A stretch of DNA of 64,000 bases, taken from contig NC_069136.1 in the NCBI RefSeq assembly GCF_026914265.1, positions 48,530,381 through 48,594,380 on the forward strand, read 5' to 3'. A program made the translations under genes and the position numbers. Below the pieces are notes generated by a model. That model did not search any database, had not been told where the DNA came from, and saw nothing but the letters and a program-made list of their open reading frames with translations. Origin of the DNA: Mya arenaria. Taxonomy: Eukaryota > Mollusca > Bivalvia > Myida > Myidae. Positions 23,716-38,500 of this stretch are shown one piece after another. Positions within the stretch are counted from its first letter, which is position 1, and each line of letters opens with the position of its first letter.

Positions 23716-25040
23716 CCTAAACTTTTTTAAAGGAAAAAAATGATTACGTTATGAACATTGCCGCTGGTAGAAAGAAACGAAAATGCGTATTTTCCAACTG
23801 TAAGAGCGAATGTAACACACTGTTCAGCAATTATCACCACAATTACCCGATCGTGAGCGATTTTAACCAATGTGCGAAACAAATCAATTTTCCTTTCAAT
23901 AAAGATGTTTCGTATTAGCGTATTTATAATATACATTGAAGGTAAGCCATTAATTAAGAATAAGTTAACCGTTACCGCACCCTTTATGCATTTACATTTC
24001 ACATACTTTTAAAATGTTCAGTACCGACAGTGTTGGCATATTAATTGGATAAAGCAGAAATTTTGGTGGAAACCAGCTAAGTTGTATAAATTATTATATG
24101 CATGGTTACAATAATGTAGTGTGTTTCTGTAAGTTCTAGTGCTGCCCTTTTTTGGAGCCATATGCTTATAAGTAAAATAAAGTTGCAAACATTGTCAATT
24201 TTTATTGCAAAAAGCTTTTCTTGGCTCTTGTGATTCAAACCATTATAAAAACACGCGAATGCAAAAGATACACGATATATCGGTGGGCGTGTTATTTTAA
24301 CTAAATTGTAATATGTTATTGCAGTGGTTATAACACAATAATGTCTGCGATATATAACTTTCGTGCTAACTAATACGATGATACGGTTGTCTTGATTTGG
24401 TAGCGCTTGTTCGGGTTTTCTTGTAAGTGGAATACCTCTGGTGCTCAACCTTGGTGGACACGCGCTCGACGCCTTCTAGAAATCTGAGCCGAATATTCTC
24501 AGAACTCTATGTGCAGGTAGCGACAGGGACCTCGGTGGCTTAGAGCGACTTTCATGAGCGGGGCTGCCTCCACAAGCGCTTATCAGATTTAGATCACAAT
24601 GTTGTCGTGGTTGAGTATATAAAGATCAGGCGAAACATCAGTTAATCCATTTTTGTTTAGTTGGCAACTGCATTTTCGTAGATCGCCATGTTATTATTGT
24701 CGCATTTTAAGATTTTCGTTCTTGGATGTACTTAATTGCAATGAAAATAAAAAGAAGCGAGTATATGCTCATGAAACAAGGCTTAAATGATGAATCAGTT
24801 GTTCAAACTTTGGTTGAGTGCAACATTAGTTTCCAACTGAGTTTTCGTTCCCCGTACCGTTACATTTTATACTTTATGGAAGAGGAAACATTTCTCAAGA
24901 ACAAACAAAAGCAATTTACATCTATTATACTGGATACTAAACGTGTTACTGGATGCTTGATTTTTTTCTATAAAAGTTGAATGCGGTTTCGTACTTGCCA
25001 TCTGCAATTCGAGTCATTTTTCATCACCATTGACTTGTGT
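23716..25040. other. Intergenic DNA, no gene recognised
   Basis: Short open frames only, without coding character or splice support. The run ggtggcttagagcgactttc at 24535-24554 weakly resembles a tRNA box A. Confidence 0.4.
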
Positions 25041-25125
25041 GCAAAGCCGGCCAACCAGGAATCGAACCCAAGACGGTTTCACATGATACAAGCACTCTTA
25101 ACGCTAATCAACTAAGAAAATGTTG
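25041..25125 (-). repeat. tRNA-derived SINE fragment
   Basis: On the minus strand ttagttgattagcg resembles box A and gggttcgattcc is a perfect box B. The spacing fits a tRNA, but the acceptor and D arms do not close well, so this is probably a SINE head. Confidence 0.5.
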
Positions 25126-26845
25126 AATATAAAGTATTTATTAGCCTAGATATTTATAATGTATGGATATTACTCCAGGTTTTGTATTCTTTCCTTTCAG
25201 ATGCCTGTATCAAGGTACGGAGATGTTTGTTGCTTAGGCGCATCAGAATAGTTATCCATGACGGAGAAGCCGGGTATAGATTACTTAAATGACAACTAAA
25301 CTGGAATTCACAGAGCGTTGATTTGTATAGGGTAAGTGTTTTGAACCTTTAGTAGGTCACAGTTAAAATTCAATGCTAACGGATATCTGATAAGGATCCA
25401 CAGAAAAATAAAATGGCTGTCATGTCTGGGCTTATCATAAAGCGCAGTTAAAGTTTCTTGGTTAGCTTCTGTGATCGATCGGTCGTTGTTCGTCGTTTTT
25501 CGGCTATTGTCAACATTTCTTAGCCTTATTTTCCTGTATCCTGATTTTTATGTACCCTTATTTCCATGTTATTTTTTTTCATGCCGTTTGATCACGTTTC
25601 TGCGAAAATAATGTTTGAATTTTAACTTTTTTTCAATTCTAGTGTAATGCTATAATGGTGATTCGAAATTGAAAATTAAACCATTTATAAACCTTCCAAA
25701 CATAATAATCAAATCATTGCAAATATCTCACTAAGATGAAATCATCAGTAAAAGTATCATTACATGGTCAAATATGGATTAACTTGGTTATGCAAACAAG
25801 TCGATTTTTCTTTGTGACACGTACCCTTCCATGCTACATAAAACTAATTTAGAATGTGTGTAATTCAATTTTATGCCATGCCAAAAAAGCGTTTTTCACT
25901 AGGTCATTTATTGAGAAAGTACTTTCAACTCTTGAATCTTTATTTTTCTTTCTCTATTTCGCATAGCTTAGTGAACATGTCCGGTTCTTGTGGGCATTTT
26001 TAGGTTGAAATGTAGGTCCCACGTGAAACAGTAATATTTTATCGAGCCCTATATGTACCAAGTCAAACTTCCAATACCAATGACGTTCTGAAAATAACAA
26101 TCAGACACGGATAAAGATTGTAAAAGTTATCAAAGTTGTGCTTTAGAATTGTTAACCTCTCATGAATAAACAACAAGGTTCCATATCCTAATGCTGAACA
26201 ACTTTCGTTTACAATCAGGATGACAAATTTGTTGGTTTAATTATGTTACTCTATCACATATAGGTCAAGGTTGACTATGGGTCATGTCTGGGTAAACCAA
26301 TGTAGGTCATTAGATCAAAAGTTCAATAACCTGCAGAAACATACTCAAGGTTATATGCTAGACCCAATACTGATACAAATATCATGTTTGTAAATACTAT
26401 AAAGGCCAATTTTCGGAGAATGAAGGTAAACTATAAGGATTCTTAAAATGATTGAACCTTAAAGTCCTAGCATGACAGTGTAGAAAATAAAACATCCCTG
26501 ACGGCAGTTGAAATAATCATAGGCGTTGGTCATCATTATTACCAGTTTGAGATATTCACATAAGACTTTAAAAACATAGTATCAGAAGCAAAACTTGTAT
26601 ATTAATGAGTCAAAGTGTGCACTAGAGAATGGTTGATGACCTTAAGGATCAATTGAAGGAAAAGGAAAGGAACGTTATAATGGTGTGTGGTTTTGTTTGT
26701 TTTGTTGTTTTGTTCATATACTAGTAGGCCATCATCACCCAAATGAACTGGCAAAAGTTACCGTCGATTAATTTGAATGTGACCACAATGCAATGTGTTC
26801 ATTACTAAACTGTTCAATGTTGTTAGAATATGACTTAGGATAGTA
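25126..26845. other. Intergenic DNA, no gene recognised
   Basis: AT-rich, with scattered ggtcaaggt and gggtcatg-type words at 26260-26360 that look like old dispersed repeats. No supported exon. Confidence 0.45.
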
Positions 26846-27345
26846 TAGATGAGATTGAGCTCACATAAGCTAAATATTGAAAGGGGCAGATACACACGAA
26901 TACCAAGACAAGATAGAAAATGTGAACTATGTAACAGGAACGATATTGAAGATGAATATCATTTTATGATTGTATGTGATGTATATAGTGGCTTAAGGAG
27001 AGACTATATCCCTCCGTATTATACAAACAGGCCTAGCATGTTCAAATTTGTTAAACTACTAAATGTAAAGAGTAAACAGCTCCTGCATAAAATAGCTGTA
27101 TATATTATTAAAGCCTCTAAATTAAGAGATACTATTATTAATATTGTGCAATAGAATATTGTATCATTTCCTTCTCTCGTGTAATTATATGAGATGAAAT
27201 GCATGTTTTGGTAATGGTGTTGTATGCCATTCTTTGTGTATGTGTACATTTGTGATCTACTAACATGTAAATGATGATAAGCTGTATATGCTTAATTCTT
27301 AATAAAATTATGTTATGTTATGTTATGTTTTGTTATGTTATTATA
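26846..27345 (+). mobile_element. 5'-truncated non-LTR retrotransposon (LINE) 3' end
   Basis: The frame 26849-27154 encodes the C-terminal end of a LINE reverse transcriptase ORF: RLSSHKLNIERGRYTRIPRQ, then a zinc-knuckle-like C-x2-C-x9-H-x4-C (CELC ... EYHFMIVC). A stop codon directly precedes the first ATG, so everything upstream is lost. A 3' UTR of about 150 bases ends in a (ttatg)n tail at 27304-27345, a common LINE terminus. It is a dead-on-arrival copy. The clade cannot be set from this fragment. Confidence 0.75.
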
Positions 27346-29755
27346 AAGGACATCTTACTATAGGAGGAAAGGGTACATTGAAGCGGACTGTGAAGAACTT
27401 AAAAATCATGAGTTTGACAGAAAATGTTAGTAATTGTGTTTCTTCGAAGTAATATTAGGTTTCAACTGCCAACTATGTAAAGTGTGCATGTATGATGAGT
27501 TTTAAACAAAACAAAAATATATTTGAGAGTAATAAGCATTGTATTCATTGTAAACAGAAGGATACCCGTCCTGGTCTCCATGAGGGCAGAAGAGTGCTTC
27601 CAAAAGAGGACAGGGCGCAGCACCATTGAAATTGATTCTCTTCATTCCTAGTGTATTTACATTATTCGTACTACTTTCAATAAACGATGAATCAAGTGCC
27701 CTCTCACTAAACTATTGATTTCATTTTAGGTGATGCTGTGTCGGGAGCCATCGACAACCGCGACACTCAACTGGAAGTTGCGCGCAATCCGAGAGACCAG
27801 TCCGAACCTACTAGTAGGCGTTGCAAATCATCAGAATACACGGTACAAAACCGGACGTTGTGTGTTGTGAGCCAGTAGAACCCGTGACGCCAGACCGGAT
27901 GCTGCGCATCATGATCCAGCGCACCCAGCATTTTTAACCGAGTGAGTTAATGGCACACACGTTACCCTAACAGACCAGAAATCATATTCAGTTATCAAGC
28001 AGAGACAACGAGACAAGACCGGAACCTTCGTATTGAGCTGACAACAAAATTGACTCCGTATTGAGATGGCACATCGCCTATATTTTCAAACCGGAAGTTC
28101 CGTATAGGGATAAAGCAGATGACCCTTTACATGAGCAGAAGTGCAGCACTATTTTATATATTATGATTGTGATTAACACTCCATTGTTGTTCCAGATTCA
28201 CCATTTAACATTGATATCGTATGTGTTTGTCGTACGCGTGTCATTGCAGACACAAGGGGGTCGGTCATATTGTCCGGCGTCGACGTCCTTGTCTGCGAAC
28301 TGGCTTATCCGGTCTGTTAATAGTATAAGTTACGGGGTCAGTAGGTGAGGGAGAAGCTCGAACCCGATTATAGTTTCCTGCGCCCCGTATATCCCATATC
28401 GGGTCACTTTCTAACCCCGTAACGTATATATCACGTCGACAGCCTGTTTACATGTTTAAATGTTTCAGTAATTCGTCGGAATCGGAACGCCATTTTGGTA
28501 CGATATAAATTTGGTAACCCAATATGGAAAAATATGGGGTCACCGCGTGACCAGTCCTTAACCCTTGGCGTTGCTTTATTTATGTTGGAGGCGTGATATA
28601 AGATAAACTCATGAAATTTTTGCACTTAGAACTAAAGCCAGTTTAATCTTATCATACATACTTATTCAATTATTTACTCAAGCAATATCGCATTATCGAC
28701 ACCAGTGCATGTATTGAGTTAATATTACTAACTTTGACATACTTTCTATTCAAACTTTGATGAAGTCTGATATTTTTGCTAATACTTCCTTTCTGCCTTC
28801 AAACTTCAACAGGCGTCTATTGCATATTACAATAATTACACGAAAAGAATATGCTTAGCATCAAGTCGGCGCGATAAAAATTAAAATAAAAAAAACACGC
28901 ATGAAGATTACCAAAAAGAAGTAGATAAGTTATTTAATTCAATGATAACATGTTAAGTTGTATTGTTTTTTTTTGAACACACTTTAATGTTATGAGTATA
29001 TTGAACAGGGATAAAGAAAACTATACATTATGAGGGAAAAATCTGGAACTTACTCTTTTGAATGACATTTCCAAAAACAAACAATTAAGCAAAATTAAGC
29101 TGCTCGCCAAGGGAGATTACTGCGTAGTAGATTGAGAAACATGTAAGACATTGTTATAGTACCGTGTAACCTGCATCTATTTAGGGGATTAATTGGTATT
29201 TAAAATCAATATTTAAAAAAAATATTCAGGGCCGCTATAATTTAAGACACCGCTATCAATTTAAGTATAATTTTTTTAAACATATTTAGACCTTCTTCGT
29301 AGAGAATATCAAAAGCAGTCTTCTAGAAATTACTAACTGAAATTATGTCCCCGTCAGTTAAAGCTATTTTTTTTATATTATCTCATATAGTCGGTGAAAA
29401 GATGAACTTTATATTTCTGCCCCACCTTCACTTTTTTGCACACTGGTCAATGTTACTTATTGAAACTTCAGAATATTGCATACTGGCTTTAAAGCTTAGA
29501 GCAAGCTCATCGTAAATTAAGATTCCATTGGTAGCGATAGAGTTAAGTTCCTTAATTTGGTCAAACGGAATTGATTCAAACAAGTTATAAAACATGCATT
29601 TAAGTGAGCTTGTTTGCATGTCAAAAAATAAGCTGAAACAAACATTACATCTACATGTATTAAGTGGCCGATAAGTACACTCGCATTGGTGGTTTCTGCG
29701 TTCGGGACTTATTTCTAAGGATATACTATGACGTATATGTTTCATTTTCCTACCA
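27346..29755. other. Intergenic DNA with no firm gene
   Basis: An exon-like stretch at 27730-27880 follows a good acceptor but has no partner exon. At 28324-28423 ataagttacggggt and accccgtaacgtat are inverted repeats about 75 bases apart, possibly a tiny foldback. The rest is AT-rich with nothing recognisable. Confidence 0.4.
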
Positions 29756-29756
29756 T

Positions 29757-30165
29757 CATATCTATAGGATTAAGATTATAAGTATCCTCCATGACCGCTC
29801 CCGAGAGTAGGATGTTGGATGAATCTATCTTACACGAGCGGCTATGGTAGATGCTTTTCGTCCCACCTCAGTTAAACAAAATAATATTAAATGCATGCTT
29901 TCACTGGAACTCTTTTCTGCGTAGTGCAAATAATTTGCGTAAAGATATGTGATAATTCGTGGTCATGGATCTGCGCGCAGTGATTCAGATTATGTAAAAA
30001 CTCAAATCGTTTTTTTTTTAAATAATTATGAGAGCCCAGCATTATTCCTTGAATGCAGCGTGAAAACTTTTTAGGTGTCATTTGAAGCGAACAATAATTA
30101 ATTTGGATTTTAGATATTACCATAAGACAAGGTTTCCATGATGCTACAGACGACACTGCTCGTGT
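29757..30165. repeat. Dispersed repeat, matches 44090-44425
   Basis: Shared runs in the same orientation include tcttacacgagcggctatgg, gatatgtgataattcgtg and gcgcgcagtgattcagatt. The 5' and 3' edges both carry versions of gtaagataggttcatccc in opposite orientation, which may mark element termini. Confidence 0.7.
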
Positions 30166-31009
30166 AAGATAGGTTCATCCCAACACATGCGCAGGGTGTT
30201 CTATGGAAAATCGGTAAACGTCGTTTCCGCAAAACAACCTACAATCTCGACCATGGAACATACTTTTAATATGCAATTAACTTCCATACATCGTCTTACT
30301 TTATGTTTAGCGCCATCCCCAGTTGGAGTTTCGTCTATCGAAAACACAACACTAAATATTGAGCCAAAATAATCAGAAGTAAGGAGTTGATGAGGGGACG
30401 GACTGGGTCCATGATATGGAGGTGTTTATTAGGAAGAGTTTACTGGGAAGTGTTTACTATGACGTGTTTATTGGAAAAAATGCCCCCTTGTCAGCTATGG
30501 ACATACGCATGTTAATGATTTCAACATAAATTCAGCTTTACGATTGTGCCTTTGATTGTTTTTCAAGAGCCGGATGGGTAGGTCTTATAATTGTATTTTT
30601 TTGCATTGGAACTTGCCGCTGAATCAATATGGTATGACCTTAAGATTTAGAAGACGAACCTAATCAAGATCAGATAACATGCATATATAAATATTTAAAC
30701 AATTTATTTTGCATGTGAACGTGTTTAATATGAGAATTATTGCGCGCAATAACGATTTGAACTCCAACCAGATGATAAACGACTCTATTTATGTATTCAG
30801 TGCTCGTAGCTACTAAGGATAAGAAAAACGCAAATGAGTATCAGGCCATACAAGATTGATACCCTTTTTACTATAAGGCTCTGTTGAACAATTAGCGCAA
30901 AAAATCGGCCCATAAAATTAAAGCTTCGAATGTTGTAACCCTTCCCACTGTATGTTTACACGGATTACAGGCGACTATTCATAGCTCATTGAACAATAGT
31001 TATTAAAAG
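30166..31009. other. Intergenic DNA, nothing recognised
   Basis: No coding exon, TIR or array was found. Confidence 0.4.
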
Positions 31010-31620
31010 TTCAACCTCAAAATTCGTGATTATGGGTCGATATCTTATCCGAGCTATACAGTAACATAGTTACATAGGGTAACAAGGGTGTTTTTCAAAA
31101 GTTTGAAAAGTGTTTTCTCTATGCCAATTATCAGGTTACGCGGTTGCATAGGTTACAGCCGATTTGATCGGTTTCATCGAAAACATTCAAAGTTCAAAAT
31201 CAAAATCCAAGCTTTTAGGTCGACATCTTATCAGAGTTATATTGTATTTTTTCTATGTAAAATATTGGATTACGCGGCTATATTGGCTACAATGATACAT
31301 CCAAAATAGTCCAAGTTCAACCTTAAAAACCGAGTTTTCAGGCCGACATCTAATCAGAGTTATACGTTACAATAGTTACAATGAGTTACATGATTGCTTT
31401 CCAAAAGTTGTTTTTATGTTCAGTATCGGGTTACGCGGTAACATTAGTTACAACCGGTTACATCGGTTACGGGGAAACATTTCAAAGTTCAACCTCAAAA
31501 ATCGAGTTTTAGGCCGACATCTGTTCAGAGTTATGCGGTTACAATAGTTAAAATGAGTAACAGCAGTTTTTTAAAAGTCTGAACTTTGAAAATTTTCGCT
31601 GTTACCGATGTTAGTAACCT
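31010..31620. repeat. Degenerate ~175-bp satellite, four copies
   Basis: Units begin near 31010, 31191, 31315 and 31487 with gttcaacctcaaaa-type sequence. They then carry ggccgacatct, cagagttata, gttacaatagttac and ggttacgcggt. The second unit is shortened. Divergence is high, so the array is old. Confidence 0.75.
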
Positions 31621-32550
31621 GTTGTAATATCCCGTTAATATAGACCCAAATCCGTTTTATCATCCCGTATTTGAACTGAATATATAATTAACTTTGTATT
31701 TGCACTCATGTATACAGCTATACTTTTATAAACAACGTGCACATGGATGCTCATACGCTATTTTTTAACTGTCTATTCGCTTAAACCGCTAATCTAAATG
31801 GCTGTTATTCCATCAATATAGAATATCGTTTAAGGCAAAGATTGCTTGGTAATTTGCTATAAATGGTGCAAATTATTATAATTTGTGTGCATTAACTCGT
31901 ATTTAGAAAGACATTATTTATGTAGGTGGTAAAATCGTGTGACAACAATTTTCCGTCTACAGCTGCATTCGATCCATACATTGTAACGATTCAAGCATAT
32001 GAAGAGTGCTAAATTAGAAAAGTTGTTCATTGTTCTTTATAAAAAACAGAAGCAAACCATCTTGCTATAAACTTTATTTTTTTCAAACTAAACGAAATAA
32101 TTATAACTAATAAAACATCATTGGGGAAAAATAAAACTCAAATATAACAGAACGGGGACAAGAAAAAACACGATGCGAAACAATCATCAATTTTAAATGT
32201 GGTAGGGGAAATACAGTGTAGTTTCCATTTCGAGTCCTTGTAGAGTTCCTTGGTCGTTGACTGTCGCTGATGAAATTTTAAAATCAATGGTTCATCAATA
32301 TGTCACACACAAATGCTCAAAATCTTTTTCGAATGAAAGTCGAGAGACGACAACATGATCCAAATGCTGTGAAGAAATAGTTTATTTAACTTTGGTAAAC
32401 CAGATTGTTTATGTAAGACACTTTTTCATTGCTTATTCAAGTCTATAGTGGCATGCATTAAATTCAAGGATTCTTCAATGTCCAAGTTTTTTTATTAAGA
32501 CGCGACGGGCAATGGTTTGAGAGACAAATCCGAGTTAAAGCGATAGGAAA

Positions 32551-35500
32551 TTAGGCCATGGGCATATGTGAGAGTTGTCCGCCACTCAGTTTGGAGAGGA
32601 TGCCGGCCTTTTCCTGCAGCTTCCGGAACATCATGACAGCGGCGATAGTCGTAGCGACCAGGCCGCCCGTCATGATTATGATCAAGGCGATAAACAAACC
32701 CTGGTTCATACACAAATCGTCGTTAGCCTCCGGGGCTGAAATGAGGGGAAAATAAGATATACATGTAATTATATATAGCCCATAAAGGAAATAGCTGCCT
32801 ACAAATAAAACATGTCAATATTGAGATGAAAGAGAGGTTTTTTCAAACACAAGTTATTCTGAAGACAGAATAAGTTCCATAACAGAAATACGCTGCATGC
32901 GACAAGGCTATCGGTGATTTGCAGACGACCAGAAACTGTGCTTTTAGGAAATTGTGAACTACGTGTTGTGTTTTCGCATGACACCCACCTTCAATGACGA
33001 CCTCCTCGGTGGTGATTTTGATGGACGAGCCAACGCTGATTTCATCCACGTCGTTGTCCTGGTCTTCAGCCTGCCTCTTCTTTCTGCCGTAGCTGTTCTG
33101 ACCGTCCGTGCATACAGTCTGTGTGCGTAAAGAATCATTTAGTTTACTTAATAATTCAATGTCTAATTATACAATACAACAATAGGCCGCCAATTGAATA
33201 CAACTGGGAAGTTATTTGGTTATGTTTAAAATTGCCAAAGGTAACGTTCTTATGCACCAGTCAATTATAACTACGGCCCCCAGGACCGGGGAATAGCGGG
33301 GAATAGCGGGGACTTTGACTTTCGGTCAAGCCGGTCCCGGGTAAAATCCCCGCCCTGCGGTAACAGACTGCTGGTGAAATCCCCGCCAAATGCCCCCGCA
33401 CCCCGGGAACGTCCTAGGTAAGGGCCATTCCCTGCTATTTTCGGCGCGAAAACAAAACCGCTGCATTCAATCGGCACTGCGGACCACTTGGAAGGTAAAA
33501 AAACACGGCCCATTTCCGCCGTTATCCCCGGTATATCCCCGGACCTGGGGGGGGGCGTGGTAAACAGCATAATAGGTTCAAGTATAGAGAGGCGAAATCT
33601 AGACTGGTCGGCTTTGGGTAATAACTAGAAATGAATATATTGGGTATATGAGAGCTGCATGAAACGGGCGAGAGGTGTAAAGCATATGCATTTGTACAAT
33701 GGAGTTCATTAATAGATTTTACGTACGGCGCTGCAGGATCCAAGGCAGACTTGGAGGGTACAGGAGAAAGGCATGGAGACGGATCCGCCGGCGAGGGACG
33801 TGGTTCGAAAGGCTCCGAAGGATGCCGACAGTTGGCCCTGCGACACCTGGGACATGTGGGGAAACAGCTCCGTGTCTGCTGCACAACTATAGAAGTAGAT
33901 GAACATGTACATTGTATTACAAAAATGCATGTTTGCAATTTTCAAAGTTTCTATGGATAAAATTTAGTTTTATAAGAAAAATGATTTCTCAATGAAAATA
34001 ACACTTCTCATTCAACTTGTCATAACATTTGTAGTCAAGAACTGTGTTGATGCTTGTTAAATATCCAAAACGGCATATAACTTCTACCAAAACGGCAACA
34101 TCTTGAACGCGCTGAAATATCTTTTCAACGATTGTGTACAAGTATGCTTACTAGCTGGTGATGACTTCGATGTTGTCAGCTGTGCAATCACGGGCCTTGA
34201 TGTCAAAATCCTCTGCAACATAAGCGTAACCATGTGAATTAGGAAAGCAACTCTAAGTCTTATAATAAAACATCAGTTCTGTGATCATTCACCTGTTCGC
34301 TTGTATGTTTCGAGGTATTGTTATAGACTTGGTGTCGTCCTTGTCGGCGAAATTAAGCTAAATCGTTGTAAGACTGTTTGTCCATATCCCAGAAAGTGTT
34401 TAAAGCTGCACTCTCACAGATATAATATACCGTTTTTACAACTTGTTTTAGTTTTTGTCTTGGAAAGAGCTAATTTTTGCGTAAATATCTGTAAACCAAT
34501 GGTAAAAGAACCATAACTTGACGTTCATTTAAGGAATGAATTGCGGGGTTGATGTCATTATCGGGGTATGAACGCAATTGGGTTGGTCAATGTGTGTGGA
34601 GTCCGAAGGACTTTGACCAACCCAATTGCGTTCATATCCCCGATAATGACATCAACCCCGCAATTCATTCCTTATATTTACACCAATAGTTCATTATTTC
34701 ATTCAAGAATTGTTAAAAAAATAGTTCATTTCATTTAAGAAAACCTTTCAGTAATCCGTTCTGACCCATTCTGTAAATAGAACGACCCGACTATAACCGG
34801 AAACTTTTTTTCAAATGACGTCACAATAACGCGGGAAAAGATCAACCCATTGAAATCACTTTAAAACGTAAAATTGAAACACTTCTGGTACTAATATATT
34901 TAAAATATAATAAACTAACACTTTTAAAAATGTTGATCTATATTTTTACGGGACCTGCAGACACAATACAACCAATAACAAGATCAATAGCTTTCATGTA
35001 TATTGTTATGCAATGAATTACGATCCGAACATATCCGAAGATGTTGCGTTCATCGATTGATGAACGCAATTGCCGAAAGGCAATTCATTTAAGGAATGGA
35101 AGTTGAGGTGCAAATATATATTGTATAACCCGCAAGGAGTTACGACGTCATTGTTTACTCCAATATTGCGTTCCGATTGGATTAGCATGACATCATTTAA
35201 CCAATGATATAAGACGTTACAAAAACCAGGTTTTTTATTATACAAACGTATATTGTCGGTTACACTTATTTAAGAACAAATACCCAATTGATACTGCTTT
35301 TATTTAATAGTTATTTGAATTTTTTTTGTAAATGTAAATATAAGGATTGATCGCATTTTCTTGCGTTTATGCTGTATGAACGCAGTAGGACAAGCGAGTA
35401 AATGAATTTTCTCGCGTATCCTACTGCGTTCAATCCTTAATTGTTGGCTGCTGTTTTAAGAATATACGATTCATTACTTGCCGTATTCTTCTTCATCATA

Positions 35501-38500
35501 ATCTCATTTATTTACACTCTGATCTTTGTGTTATGATCAATACTAAATGTCCCCCGTAAAAGACAAATTATGTTATTTCTAATTATATTATTACTATCGG
35601 TACAATAGTGGCTCCAGATTTTCTATGAACTAACCTGACATTATTAAATCAACACTGACATTAACTGAGTAATAATTAGCAAATTCATTTATTTATTTAT
35701 TTATTAAAAGGTCTCAACGTAACAGGTGAACTTACGGATGTAATCGGCATCAAGCTCTAACAGCATGGTGATGGTGTCGGTCAGTTTCACGGTGGTACCG
35801 GCGACGTCAACGCCGTTGCTGAACAGTTTCATAGTTGCTGTTGGTTTGACCGTCTTGTTCTGGCCGGCATCGTCATCTTTGTCCCTGAAGAAGGGATGAA
35901 AAATGTTTGATAGCGCGAGGATGGCAAACAATTGAGAAGAGTTTGTCAAATTGTATATAGACTTAATCTTAAGCTCATGTTTGCGAATGGGATCGCCGGA
36001 CAGACTTTTAATCACTTAGAAAGATTCCGACAAAAACGAGCTCCTGAAGTATTTTGAGTAATTGATTGGATTTAATAAGTAGATTATGCAACGGTTGAAG
36101 CTTGCCCACTTTCTAGTAGAGAGACATTCGCGCCAACATCATGAAAGTTATTAAGCAATTTTTGCTTAATATCAAGCAAATGAGTGTGATTGGCTTAAGC
36201 CGATTTAAAGGTTTAATGGTGCAAAAAAATAAATACCTATTATAAGTTGCAGTGTTACTGTATGTCATTTTCTGATTAAAATAGATTAATCTATTGATTT
36301 CCCACCAGCAGCCAATTGTATAAACAGATTTACCCAGCGTAATATTTTACCGGCGGTAATTTTTCTGGTAAATTGGCGGTAAGCAATTGTATAAAACAAA
36401 ATTAATATTTTACCAAGCTATTTACCGCGGTAATATTTACCCTCCTCCTAGTTCTGGCTTCCATAACTTTAATGTTGATATTTATTTTTTTGATGTTTAC
36501 AACACATTAAACACATCCAAAAAGGTAGTATATAACGTGTTCGCTGAAGTTCTTTAGCTACCCTCCTCCAAGAGGTGGGTAAATTGATTTACCGTTTCAG
36601 TTACCAGAATCAAGATGGCCGACCAGACATAAACAAACGCTCGATTCACAACTCATTTTGTCGATTTTAAAGACAAATTGAAACATCGTGAATAGAAAAC
36701 TGTTCCATTACATCCATATCAATAGAAGAAAGGAATACAGAGGTAAGAAATCGCCAATAACAACTGTGTGAACAAATAACTGCATTAAAAATATTCCAAA
36801 TCTGAAGTTAAAGAATGTATTTACCTTGATCGCGTTTAAATAATTTCAAAATCTTTCAAAATTCAATGCAATGGTTCGAGACCAACACTTGATTGCAGGT
36901 CTCGACCTTACTTTGTTGAAATGTACTGTATCCCACTTTGCACATATTTTGAGTATTTTGCACATAAATATTTACAATCAAATTGAACCGCCTGTTAACA
37001 TTGAACAAATAATGACAGCTATGACGTCATTTTCTATGAAAAATACCTCAGTTTATAGTCTATTTCTACAGTTTTCTTTTATATAGAGGCACACATGTAT
37101 ATGAATGGGTGATTGCTAACCAAATACTACTGTAGAGTGCCCTGTTGATAATATAAAAGTTTACTGTATATTTGATAAAAACAACAACTGTGGTATGACA
37201 ACATACCCAAGTATGATTTTTTTAGTTTGTAAAAATGTATATAAATTATACTGTGACATATAAAAGTTCTGAGATTAACACGTTTATGTTCAATTGTACA
37301 CAACCATTTCATAATTGTGATAATGAATATAAATAATCATTTTAGGCTTTTCATCAGCGAAAGTCAGCAGAGCCAGTGTGATATTAGAACATATAACAGG
37401 CACATGATTAAAGACACCAAGAGCAGTGAGGTAATAATAAGATGGGGTTTTTTTTCTTCTGTAAATAATCAGTATACTTTCATTTGAGTGAAAGCAAAAT
37501 ATAAATAACTGGTTTAATTATTGTGAAAGCCATCATCTCTTACCGACGCTCTTGTTATGAAGCTGATTTTCACAGACAACATAAAATTTTAATGGTTACA
37601 AAATAAATTTACTTTTCTTTAGATTGCTACCAGTGGAGGACCAAGGTTATATTACAATTGTGCCGACAAGAAAACAGCACAAAATGAACTTCATGGAGCC
37701 GCTAGTGTATAATATGTTGTTTAACATTGCTGATTCTGGTTATTGGTATCTCCATAAGAATTGACTTTGATTTTGAATTTAAGACCGTTTATAATTTAAT
37801 GAAAATACAAAATAAATGTTACACTCCTTTGTATATTAACTTTATGCTCCTGTAAAATGGAAATATAGTGACTTATAATAAGTCTTATTTATGAGTAAGT
37901 ACTTCTAACACTTAAATTTGACATCCACAATGGGACAGCTTATTTTTTAAATAGTTAAAAAATATAATTAAATAGTGCTGACAATAACTGAAGAGATCTG
38001 TTTCATTCGATTTTAAACAGAAACAATGATGACATAAATAAGCAGACATTAAAAATAATTTCACGAGGTTAATTATACATGATTGCACTTTTAGTGCCAA
38101 GTTGAGGTTACTGCAAGCCTATGGGTAAGAACATAATTATACAAACAAATATATACATGTATGTTACAAACAAAATAACAAGATCAAAGAAAAAGATTCA
38201 AGAGAATTTGGTCATTAATAATACACATAACTGATATACTATAAAAATGTCGCATGTAGTTTAATAATCTTATTACTTAGCAAAGTGGTTGGATGCAGCA
38301 TTCAAGAAATGAAATTTCACATAGGAAATATAGAAAAAGATCAAGTACACTTATAAAATGTGTCTGTTTTGACACTAAAAGAATCAGCAATAATTCAGTT
38401 TAAAATATAACAATGGACCCCCAGCATTAATTAACAAATACATGGAATACTGAAACAACGGTAAATATTAGATTAAAGATATGAATTATTGAACACTTTA

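Noticed and set aside
27730..27880. Coding exon after a good acceptor (GDAVSGAIDNRD...)
   Set aside because: No partner exon or donor, no recognisable domain and an early stop. It may be chance or repeat-derived.
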